Assembly: GCA_016490725.1 (NCBI GenBank)
Contig: JAEMHR010000048.1
Coordinates: 62,001-126,000, forward strand
Reading direction: 5' to 3'
Source: Amphichorda felina
Taxonomy: Eukaryota > Ascomycota > Sordariomycetes > Hypocreales > Bionectriaceae
Length of the DNA stretch: 64,000 nt
Shown here: positions 54,016 through 63,301 of the stretch, in pieces
Layout: the number at the start of each line of letters is the position of its first letter
Position numbering within the stretch: the first letter of the stretch is position 1
Made by a program: the position numbers and the translations under genes
The notes under the pieces: model-generated
What the model was told of the DNA's origin: nothing
The model's database searches: none
The model's input: the letters and a program-made list of their open reading frames with translations, nothing else

Positions 54016-55080
54016 CGTCTTTGATAGTATCTTCAGAGATTCTACTAGTGGTAATTAAAATCTACTGGTTACATCTCACCCGCTGATACATGCCGAGCGT
54101 AAAGAATTATATCTGGAAAATTGGTAGCTTGACCGAAAAAAAGCCATCACAAATCATAGAGAAGCTAGAGAATATACATATACAGTGGCCTCATGCGGTG
54201 ACTGAGACTCAGAGAAGACATGGATCGGAGATTTAAAAATAGATGGCGTCGCTAAAGCCAACCCCTGCAACTCTGACCCCCTTGCTAAGCGCCTCACAAC
54301 CCCGGAAACTTTACCATGGATAGGTTGCCTTAAGATTAGCGTGTTTGCTTCTTTGGTATCAGCCAGGTGAGCTTGTGGTAAAGAATTTGAGGGATTGAAA
54401 TGAGCTTGTGTGCCTCCAAAGCCGAGCTAACCACGAGCTGCCTAATATCAATCAATACATGTAGGTACCTTTGGTCAAGATTCAGGAAGCTGTATTAGCT
54501 GTCATACCAATTCAAGATTGATTGGAAACTCTTTGAATATCCTGGGGGTTGAGGTGGCAGTGCGTAAGGCGCGTCAGGCATGGTGACACCTGCAGGTTGC
54601 CGCACTCAACAGTCCTCACTTAGACTAAGCCACCTCTCCACGTCATCACATCCGTTCCATTCCTCCTCTTCACCTCTCTCATGGGAATACGTTTTCATAG
54701 TAATAAAAATGCATATGAAAATTCAGTGTTAAATTAGGAACATGAAAGGCCGATGAACTTGGTGCAGGGAATGCTAGAATAGTGCCCCGAGGGTAAGAAG
54801 ATAGCTACGCAACTTCTTAATAACCCCTAGCTTCTAGGTAGTTGAATAGCTAATACTCCTGTCCTACAATAGTGCGTTTTGATATTTCCTCGTCATTGCC
54901 TTTCTTTCACGTCAATGTTCAAGGAATCAGTAAGAAAACATTGTGATAGAACAAGATGAGGATATTTCACAGACAGTGCTCATCTGTTAAACAACCATGT
55001 AAAATTCCATTTATATCAGCAGTTACCTGAAAATCTATGGTTGTCCCTAAAGATGGCCCTATTGATATGAAGATGCTCTC
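54016..55080. other. Gene-free, AT-rich stretch
   Basis: About 1.06 kb with lower GC content than most of the window and no open frame of interest. TAGGTACC and CTAGGTAG fragments occur near 54463 and 54834. It may be degraded repeat DNA or simply convergent 3' flanks. Confidence 0.4.
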
Positions 55081-55834
55081 TTAGATCGCAGGAGCCGAAA
55101 TATGGACGGCCAGGTCGCCGTTGCCCCAGGCGTAGCCCTGTCCCTGGACAGTGTTGTCTGTGCGAGTGCAGGCATCCATGATGGCACCAGCAGCGCGGGC
55201 AACGTCATTGCTACAGAGATAAACATCATCAGTCCATGCCACGATGGTACTATTTCTGTACATAGCAGATTCGTGACTTACCAGTTGGACGAGGTGCCGG
55301 AGGACTTTCCAGTGACGCCAACAATCTGAGCGTTGCCGATGGTGCAAAAGTTGGCGGCACTGCTGAAGGCGACGCTGCAGGACACGGTGCCACGGGCGGC
55401 GAGCTGGTTGATGCAGGCAACTGCGTCGGGAACCTGTGTTATTGTGTTAACGTACATGCAGGACCGATAGAATCGTCACGGCTTGTGCTGGAACTCACAT
55501 AAGCCGGCGGCTTGGTGTTGCAGGTGATGCCGTCCCGCTTGAAGAGACTGTTCTCAGTGGTGACTACATGTACTCGTCAGGCGCCTTTGCTCCATGTGTA
55601 TCGGGGTCCTCTCTACTAACGGGACCTCGTTCCCTTCTCAGCAGCCTTCACCGCCTCCTCGGGGGAAAGATGATCTCCCTCAGGGTTGGCAATGATATCC
55701 TCAACCCACTGCTCGAAAGAGAAGCCTTCATCCCGAGGGACGGCAGCAAGGGCAGGCTGCGAGACGCCCGGGGCAGCAGCGGAGAAGGGGACAAGCACGG
55801 CAAGGCCGAGAGCGGCAATCGTGGGCTTGACCAT
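55081..55834 (-). CDS. Small secreted Cys-containing protein
   Basis: Four exons on the minus strand: 55834-55621, 55563-55499, 55433-55282, 55210-55081, giving 186 residues. MVKPTIAALGLAVLVPFSAAAPG is a signal peptide, followed by an acidic propeptide-like stretch (FSFEQWVEDIIANPEGDHLS) and a basic KxFKR site (SLFKRDGITC) that suggests Kex2 processing. The mature part has Cys in pairs (ITCNTK, VACINQL, VSCSVAF, FCTIG, NCNDV, DACTRT) and ends NGDLAVHISAPAI. The arrangement resembles a widespread family of fungal small secreted proteins of unknown function. The first donor (GTTAGT) was chosen because it alone restores frame with the TGTAG acceptor. All other junctions keep phase. An effector role is possible but not shown. 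Confidence 0.78.
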
Positions 55835-55927
55835 CTTGAAGGTGTTGGCTGGGATGTCGTAGACTTTGAGAAGGTGATGGAAAGTGATGATGAGGAATCA
55901 GGCCCGTTAGACATTTTCGTCCAACTC

Positions 55928-55935
55928 CTTATATA
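55928..55935 (-). promoter_or_regulatory. Probable TATA box of the small secreted protein gene
   Basis: TATATAAG read on the minus strand, about 95-100 bp before the start codon at 55834. A well-placed core-promoter candidate. Confidence 0.5.
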
Positions 55936-57009
55936 CCCAAAGTTGAGGCCATGCTCCCTCCTCTTCTTGCTTACCAACCTCGATGGCCCTCCGAGGCCGA
56001 AAGACACGATGCTCGTGATGCATCCACAGTTATCATGTCACCGGCGCCCTTGAAGTGCCTTGAAATCATCCCACTAGATGGTAAACCTAGCCTTTTGTGG
56101 AACTTCTGCCTTTTGCAATGGGTCGGCAGCCTTGTGTTCAGTTTTAACAGGGCTTCATCAGAATAGCCCATCCCTGCATAACACTTGTCCCCTGTCGCCG
56201 GAAGCTGCCGGATGGGGTAATTCCCACTTGGCCCCGAAATCATAGGGCCGGATTCTATGGATACTATGCCTTGGCACTAATACACCCGACGCTGAGGGGG
56301 ACACGGGAATTTTTCTAGCAAAAGCTAAGCCGTTGGAGGGCGCCCATTACCTTTGTCCAGGGTCCTTCTCCGGAGCGAAGGATCCGGAACGTCAACCGAC
56401 GACACGGTGATACCTAGGGAGATACCGAATCGAGCTGATTCTGTTGTCACAAATGATCAACAGAACCCCTTCTCTTTTCTCTCTCTCTCATAGACGGCAT
56501 ATTTTGTTTTTTTTCTATCCTGAGACCCGAACCACAGAGGGTCCAGACGATGGCATGTTTGTGGGTCAGACTCGAGCTGACTGCAGTAGTGATGGTTCAA
56601 GCAAATGGGTATCCTGACTGTCCCACATCATATATGCCCAGTCTTCTCATTTTCCGAGACTCCGTGTGCCGAGGTTTCCGCCGACGTCTTTGACGCCCAG
56701 CCGAGTCAGCGTCGTCGGGCGGTTCTCATCATCTCATGAGGAATTGTTGTATAGCTTCGCCAGGCCTAGTAATACCACTCACATAGTTTGCGTATAGTAA
56801 GATACAACAGATCTAGTTGGAACTAATCCCGACGACGTCACAGATAGTCTCGGTTCGGCCTCAATAGTATAGCTGGTGTGCTCATATTTCGTCAATCTCT
56901 TGGCGCCAAGAAAGTCGGGGGCCCATTTTCAATTCTCATCACGCCAAGGCCCTCTCAGCCTCTCAGCCGCTTCGATACGAAATAGCGGATTATCGCAGCC
57001 GATGAGGCA

Positions 57010-57200
57010 CTAAGGTATAAGAATTATCAGGGTATAAGCAGGGGGCCTTAAAAGGCCCTCCTCGTAATATATAATCAACCCCGTTTTAGCTATAATATGG
57101 ACCCGCTAAGATATTAGAAGAAGGATATACTTATAAAAGAGCTTATATATACCGTACCTCCCTGGTTAGAAGGCATCGTAATCATATACTACTAGTATTT
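57010..57200. repeat. AT-rich segment, possible mutated repeat relic
   Basis: Unusually rich in TATA, TTATA and TAATATA words in both directions, with a perfect 7-bp inverted repeat GGGCCTTAAAAGGCCC at 57043-57058. The base composition jump and lack of open frames resemble RIP-degraded transposon fragments of Sordariomycetes. No terminal repeat or transposase was recognised, so the call is weak. Confidence 0.35.
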
Positions 57201-57770
57201 AAACCACCTGCATTTGCTGTGACACGGATAGTGGGCCCACTCAGCCTCAACCGCAGTACTAACTGTGCAGGAGGCGGGACCCATGCTGACGTGAGGTGAG
57301 TGCATGTGGCTATGTGTAAGGCGTACCAGCTACTTGCGCTAGAATCAACCGTACTCTGTTGCAATGGCGGCTACGGAGTATATACGGATATAATGCAGTA
57401 AAACGGCGCCGGCTATAGACGAATAGCTAGGCATATCCTGACCAGCAACCGCCCTAGAGCATGCAGCGTTAAGGGACAATGACTCGGTGGCCTCTGCGCC
57501 AATATGGCTTTATGACTATGGACAAATGACTACAACAGACAAATACCACTATTTGCCCCCTGGGACTCATCAGGTTGCAACGTAACGGCCATGGGGTGTG
57601 TGCTGTGAATGATGAGTTTGGTTGCATCTTGCGATTCTCACAGTTCAGCTGCTGTATATCATGCATGTATGTCTCAACAAGTCACAACGGCGAGTGAGTC
57701 ATCATCAGAGTACAGATAGCATCACAAACAATGCATATATATAATATATTCCGAAATCCAAGGGCCCTTC

Positions 57771-59436
57771 ATGAACTCAATGCATTGGCATCTTCAAATG
57801 CACCCTACCGCGGCAGTGAATCCTACTATGGCATCAAAGACGACTGCCGAGTCTGCTCAGATGGACTTGCTCAACACGGCCGACTTCACCGCTCACGTCA
57901 AAGACCTTCTCCAGCGATATCATGTCCCTGGCCTGGCCATTGCCACAGTTCACAATGGCACCGCGAGCTCGGCTGGATACGGGTGGGCATCTCTAGACCC
58001 GCCCAAGGAATGCACAGCAGACACCCTGTTTGATATTGCGTCGGCATCCAAGTCCCTGACGGCGGCCTCGGTCGGCCTCCTGGTCGAGGATGAGAAGTAT
58101 CCCCAGGTTCAATGGGGAGCGACCATGTCGAGTCTGCTACCAGGCGATTTCGTCATGCCTACCCAGGAGCAAACAGACGGTGTGACGGTCGACGATGTTC
58201 TTGGTCACAGGACGGGAATGCCCTCGTGAGTACACGCAATTACCATTTTGTGCTTCTACATACATGGATTTGTCAAACTGACCTCGGACCTACAGGCATG
58301 ACAACTCTTACATGGGCCAGGGTGCCAAAGAGCCAGATACGCCGAGGTCGGTGACCAGAAACCTGCGCAACCTGCAACCCGCAGCGCCGATAAGGTCCAA
58401 GTACATGTATTGCAACATGATGTACACCGTGGCCACCGACCTCGTCGAGGAGATCAGCGGGCTCGAGTTCCCGGACTTCCTCGACGAGCACTTCTTCCAA
58501 CCCCTGGGCATGGACTCGTCCAATGTGCAGCCGTCGCGTGCCCGCGCCAGAGGCCTGGGCGGCCGCATTGCCACCGGATACTCCTGGGACAAGGAGTCGG
58601 GAGAGTACAAGGGCTGGGAGAACCCCTCGACGCCGGAATCCCAGGGGGCGGGATCGGTAATCACCAGTGTCAACGACTACATCAAATACGTCAAGGCCAT
58701 GATGGATCACGAGGCGCCCTTCACAGAGGCGCTGTATAAGGGCCTCATCAAGTCGCGGTCATTCCAGGATCCGGAATACAAGCTCCTACGCCCATATACC
58801 TCTCCCACCTTGTACGCTGCCGGGTGGGAGCTCCGTTGGTACCGCGGCCGCCTGATTGTCAGCCACGACGGGCTGATTCCAGGATTCGGAACAACCCATT
58901 TCTTCCTGCCCGAGCTCAAATTCGGTGCCGTCATCTTTGGCAACGCCTCCTCGGCGTGGGACGTTGCGTCCGTCCTGGCACATGAGCTGATTGACGAGGT
59001 GCTCGAGGTGCCGAAGCACGAGCGCGAGGACTGGAACAAGGTCGAGGAGGAGCTTGGAGGCGGCGAATTCGATGAAGAAGATGCCGATGCAGTACAGCAG
59101 AAGCTCTGTCCCGGAATAAAAGAGCCGGAGCCGCTGGAAACGCCGCTGAGCGCCTATACGGGTGACTACTCGAATGTGGGCTACCACAGGATGAAGGTTG
59201 AGATCAGGGATGGCCGGCTCTTCATCGATGCCAAAGATCGCTCAATGGGCTTTGAATTATCCTTCTCGCACGTCTGCCACCAGACCAAGTTCATTGCCCA
59301 TCTCGCCGATGAGTTTACTGGTGGTGATATCCCCTTCAGGGCCGAGTTTGAACTGAGTGGCGGCAAGGCAGTAAGGATGGGTCTTCATCTTGAAGCGGGC
59401 ATTGAAGAGTATATTTGGTTCGATAGATTAGACTGA
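57771..59436 (+). CDS. Serine hydrolase of the beta-lactamase / EstB (class C-like) family
   Basis: Two exons: 57771-58225 and 58296-59436, giving 531 residues. The three class C-type motifs are visible: S-x-x-K as SASK in FDIASASKSLTAASVG (nucleophile Ser), Y-x-N as Y-C-N in YMYCNMMYTVATDLVEE, and H-x-G as HDG in VSHDGLIPGFG. Fungal members act as esterases, lactone hydrolases or peptidases, and some belong to secondary-metabolite clusters. No signal peptide is seen, so it is probably cytosolic. A C-terminal beta-rich domain (about residues 425-531) is like the lipocalin-type extension of some family members. Several in-frame Met codons lie near the start (57771, 57780, 57798, 57825), so the exact start is open. 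It is tail-to-tail with the monooxygenase, which would make an ester or lactone that this enzyme could hydrolyse. Confidence 0.88.
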
Positions 59437-59659
59437 GCATCATTTCCACGACCCTGCAAATACTCAAAAAGTGCCACGCTGTGCTAGGCTTTCTTGTTAA
59501 TACCATCTCGTATGGCTAGTAACCCCTAGGCCGGGACTATAATATGCGAATCCCTGCTAAACTATTGAAGGGAGTGTGCCCCTGGTATTTTTATTACACA
59601 TGTAATTCATGAGGGCTACGACGGCATCAACTTTGAAGCCCACTGCTACAAAGCCCCCC
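59437..59659. other. Short convergent spacer
   Basis: About 220 bp where the hydrolase and monooxygenase genes end. No terminator-like structure is specific enough to call. Confidence 0.3.
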
Positions 59660-61359
59660 TCACTCCATCTTGAACCCCGTGTACCCCCCCTCGATGCTGT
59701 CCTGCAGCGACTTGCAGTAGTTGGGCACGCCGCCCAGATACATGAGGCACTCGCGCGGCTTGCCAGGGATATTGTCGCCCATGTACCACTTCCACTGTCA
59801 GCTGCGGCTTTGTAACGACCAGTGCACAGGGGACTCACCGATTTCGTGCCCGGCAACAAGGACGCATCCGCAAACGCCCTCACCGTCTGCCCCCAGCGCT
59901 CCTCCGCCTCCTGCTGGGCCTCGACGCGCCTCAGCCCCTTGTCCCGCATATGCGCCATCGCCGCCAGGACAAAGTCGCCCTGGTACTCGGCGCACGTGGG
60001 GCCGTTGCACAGTGCCGTCGGCGCCTGCGGGCCGTACGTGAAGAACATGTTGGGGAACCCGGCCGCCGCCATGCCCAGGTGCGTGCGCGCGCCCGTCCTC
60101 CACCGGTCGGCCAGGCTCTGGCCCCCCGTGCCCCTGATGTCCATCTGCGCCAGCCCGCCCGTGACGGCGTCGTAGCCCGTGGCGCACACGACGCAGTCGA
60201 GCTCCCACTCCCTCTCCGAGGTGCGGATGCCGCGCTCCGTCACCTCCACCACGGGCGTGGCGCCGACGTCCACGAGGCGCACGTGCGGCTGGTTGAAGAC
60301 GTCGTAGTAGCCGTCCTCGAGCGGGATGCGCTTGCAGCCGAAGCCGTAGGGCTGCGCCTCGGGCGCCAGCAGGTCGCGCCGCCGCGGGTCGCGCACGCGC
60401 GCGCGCACCTTGGCCCTCCAGAAGGCGTAGGCCTCGCGGTTGGCGGCGTCGCTGAAGAGCATGTCGCGGTACGTGGCGAGCCAGAAGTGAAAGTCGCCCT
60501 CGTCCCAGAGGCGCTGGTACGTGGCCCTGCGCTGCTCGGGGGCGTCGTCCAGGGTGTCGCGGTCGATGAAGTTGAACGAGAAGCCGGAGAAGCTGTCGCG
60601 GCGGCCGTCGAACAGCGCCGGGTAGCGTCCCCGGGGGATGGCCTGCGCTTCCTCGCCTTCCCCGGCCTCGGTCTTGCTGCTGCTGCTGCTGCTGCTGCTG
60701 CGGTACTCTGCCTGCCTCATGGGCAGCGCCGTGCAGGGCGTGCGCTGGAAGAGGACAAACTCGCCCGCCACCCGGCTGAGCTCCTGGGTCAGCTGCACGC
60801 CCGTCGCCCCCGTGCCGATGACGGCGATCCTCTTGCCGCCGAGGTCCGGCTCGTCCTTGGGCCAGTGCGAGGGATAGAGCCACATCCCGCGGAACTTGTC
60901 GATGCCCTTCCAGTCTGGCGCGTGGCGCCTGGCCGCGTAGCCCGTGTTGAGGAGCAGCTGGCGCGCACGATACGTCCTGCCGCAGCGCGTGGCGGCGGTC
61001 CACGTCGCAGTCGCCTCGTCCCACGTCGCCCCCGTCACGCACGTGTTGAAGTCGGTGTCGCGGCGCAGATCCCACTTGTCGGCCACGTAGCGGAAGTAGG
61101 CGCGCAGCTCGGCGCTGCCGGGGAACCGCTGGCTCCAGGACCAGCCCTTCCAGAGGTCGGGGTCTGAGAACTCGTAGTGCGGGATTGTGCTGTCGACGCG
61201 TGCGCCTGGGTAGCGGTTCCAGTACCACACGCCGCCGTAGTCGGAGGCCATGTCGACGAGCGTGGCCCGGTAGCCTGCGTCGCGGAGGTGCTTGAGCTGG
61301 TAGACACCGCCAAAGCCCGCGCCCACAATGAGGGCATCGATGACGTCCAGGGAGGCCAT
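59660..61359 (-). CDS. FAD-dependent Baeyer-Villiger-type monooxygenase with altered fingerprint
   Basis: Two exons on the minus strand: 61359-59839 and 59794-59660, giving 551 residues. The family inserts oxygen next to a ketone using FAD and NADPH. VIDALIVGAGFGGVYQLKHL is the FAD-binding GxGxxG loop, YGGVWYWNRYPGARVD is a strong BVMO mark, and IAVIGTGATGVQL is the NADPH-binding loop. The BVMO fingerprint F-x-G-x-x-x-H-x-x-x-W-P is present at 156-167, but its His is Tyr162 (F156, G158, W166, P167 kept). A run of eight Ser (about residues 220-228) interrupts a surface loop. The second exon supplies the normal end WYMGDNIPGKPRECLMYLGG. Without splicing (44-nt intron) the frame runs on into unrelated sequence. 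The substrate is unknown; the His loss may change NADPH coupling. Confidence 0.9.
60675..60701. repeat. CTG/CAG trinucleotide repeat within the monooxygenase
   Basis: About eight to nine uninterrupted TGC/CTG units that encode the poly-Ser run of the monooxygenase on the minus strand. It is a likely length-variable microsatellite. Confidence 0.85.
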
Positions 61360-62590
61360 AACTCACTCATACAGCAGTAGTTTCAAAGATGGCGGGGAGT
61401 AGAATTCAGAAGCAATAGGATGTCAAAGGAATGGTCCAAACCTCAAAGCAAAAGTCGGGATATCGTCCTCTTTCTATATCCCCCGAGAATAGCCCTTGAC
61501 CTGACCTCATCCAAGAGCTGCCAGCACTTCTCCTCCGACCCCGAATCCGACAATGGTCGGTACATACATCGGAATTCCGATGATTGGGGCTCCTCGAATA
61601 CTCACTCGTCATCATGAGCAGGAGCGGAACCCGGATTCGCTTACCCCAGTTTGTCAGTTATCTATTGCTTTGGGGTGTAACATATTACAACCTCGCACTT
61701 CGGGAAGGGTGTGGCCAAAGTTGATGTATAACATGACAGAGCGTTGCGGTATCACCACAGGAAATCAGATTTGCGGGTTGGCCCCGGCGGTCCACGGGTC
61801 TCGAGGGGCTCAGGGGGCTCAGGAGCCAAGAGGATCATACGAGGAGCGGTCCCGAGTCTACTACTACGCAGCACCCGGACCCCCAACTCCCCAAGGCTGA
61901 GAGGCGGGGGACGCGGGAGCATGCCGTTCCAAGTCGTATCGGGTGCTCCTCTATCCACGGCAGAGATGAGGGGAAGTCTTTCATCCTTGCAGTACATGGC
62001 CAGGTTCGGGAATCCAGGCAGCTAACAGGCCATCAGCTATTGGGTACGGGGCAAATGAAAAGGGCTCCGGTATGAGAGAGTCAGGCATCAATGGCACGTA
62101 GACTCAAAACTCTCCGCGAATCAGACGTGGGACCATTCGAATCTCGGTTTTAAATTTACGCGGGGAAACTCCTTGTTGACTGGGCACACATACCTTCGAA
62201 GGAAGAAGATGCAAGTCATGATGGAAGGACAATATACAGAATCATACATCGAGATACGCAACACGACTACCTTTCTGGGAGCCTCATTTGTTGCCAAAGA
62301 CTCCCAGCAACGAACATTCAATATATCTGCCTAGGTAGGAGAGATCTTAGGAGGTGCTAAGCTAGTCTTAACTAGCAGCACGAGCAAGGCTGGCTTGGGG
62401 GCTGGACGACGAGGACGGCTATCGTGAGGTGGAGCCCTGTGACATCAGCCCATAGGAGTTACACATATATATTTATAGCGCTCGACCCGTACGTATATCT
62501 TAGCTAGTTATATATTAAGATAAAGGCAACCTAATCCACCATACTAAGTTGCATATATCACTTTATAACTCCTTCCCCCTGCTATACCGG
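61360..62590. other. Gene-free stretch, AT-rich at its right end
   Basis: The monooxygenase promoter lies at the left. Frames at 61553-62025 have no domain. From about 62320 to 62560 the sequence becomes AT-rich with TTAGCTAG and TATATA words, suggesting degraded repeat DNA beside the hydrolase fragment. Confidence 0.4.
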
Positions 62591-62596
62591 CAGAGC

Positions 62597-62797
62597 CACG
62601 GGCTGTTTCCCCCAAAGTGTATCGTGAATTGCGGGATGGACCCTGTGCGAGACGATGGGAAAGCCATGAACGCCTTGCTTGAGGACGCTGGGCCTGGTGT
62701 TTCGGCGGATCGCTACTCGAGCTTGCCGCACTACTTCTGGTTGTTTCACTCTATTCCTGAATTTGAAGAATCGTCAGGAACACCACTTCTGGGCTGA
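62597..62797 (+). pseudogene. C-terminal fragment of an alpha/beta-hydrolase (lipase/esterase, hydrolase_3-like)
   Basis: The frame reads HGLFPPKCIVNCGMDPVRDDG, followed by AMNALLEDAGPGVSADRYSSLPHYFWLF and IPEFEE. It matches the last part of alpha/beta-hydrolase-fold-3 enzymes, where G-M-D-P-x-R-D-D/E carries the catalytic Asp and L-P-H-x-F carries the catalytic His. The nucleophile-Ser part (GxSxG) and oxyanion HGG motif that should lie about 300-500 bp upstream were not found, and the frame stops soon after PEFEE where about 20 residues are missing. It therefore looks like a truncated relic in AT-rich DNA. Confidence 0.6.
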
Positions 62798-62983
62798 ACT
62801 GGGTCATGAACCAGATGCAATTTCTACGAGCCATCATTCTTGTACTGTGAATTTATTCATCTGGCTACTCTCGGCGTCCTTCCCGTCTCCTTCCACCCAC
62901 ATCACAGTACTATCCATCCTCCTAGTTTCCTTCCCTCCATTCCACGCCCCTCCCCCTTAAAACAGGTGCCCTCGCCCCCCAAA

Positions 62984-63301
62984 TCAGTACACCTTGTAGC
63001 TCTGGATCCTCCTGGCGGGGGACACCTTGTGCGAGCCCTCCCCGTTGCGGTAGCTGACCTTGCCCTTGCAGTTCTTCTGCGTGTACAGCTCAAACGTGTC
63101 GGCGAGCAGGCTGTCCTTGAACTTGGCCCTGTTGACCTTGCGCCCGCGGTCGTCGAGGCCGTAGTTGACGCAGCCCGAGTTGGTCGTGCCGTGCGACGTG
63201 ATGGAGCCCCCCTCGGCGTAGGAGACGGTGAGCTCCCAGGCGTTGGCGCTGGCGGCGGCCAGGAGGGGGAGGAGGATGGCGGTGACGGTGGGGATCTTCA
63301 T
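62984..63301 (-). CDS. Small secreted two-Cys protein
   Basis: A single exon of 105 residues. MKIPTVTAILLPLLAAASANA is a clear signal peptide with an AxA cleavage site. The mature part of about 84 residues is beta-rich and basic, with two Cys (SGCVNYG and KNCKGKV) likely to form one disulfide. The stretches GTTNSGCVNYG and ADTFELYTQKNCKG and the end RIQSYKVY resemble a group of small secreted proteins common in plant-associated Sordariomycetes. The function is unknown; an effector or small lectin-like role is possible. An upstream in-frame extension exists, but the signal peptide fixes the start. A TATA-like box lies about 105 bp upstream. Confidence 0.82.
   Translation of the reverse strand: MKIPTVTAILLPLLAAASANAWELTVSYAEGGSITSHGTTNSGCVNYGLDDRGRKVNRAKFKDSLLADTFELYTQKNCKGKVSYRNGEGSHKVSPARRIQSYKVY

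Larger units (their letters stand above)
55835..57770. other. Long promoter-side stretch with an AT-rich relic-like segment
   Basis: About 1.9 kb with no supported gene. It includes the promoter of the small secreted protein gene, a strongly AT-rich segment at about 57010-57200 described separately, and TACGGAGTA at 57372-57380. Confidence 0.4.

Noticed and set aside
59950..61167. 405-codon open frame on the + strand opposite the monooxygenase
   Set aside because: Arg/Ala/Val-rich composition with no domain. It arises from the GC-rich third positions of the real gene on the other strand.
62121..62150. ATTCGAATC-containing segment resembling a tRNA T-loop
   Set aside because: Flanking bases do not pair into a T stem, and no D or anticodon arms or acceptor stem could be found.
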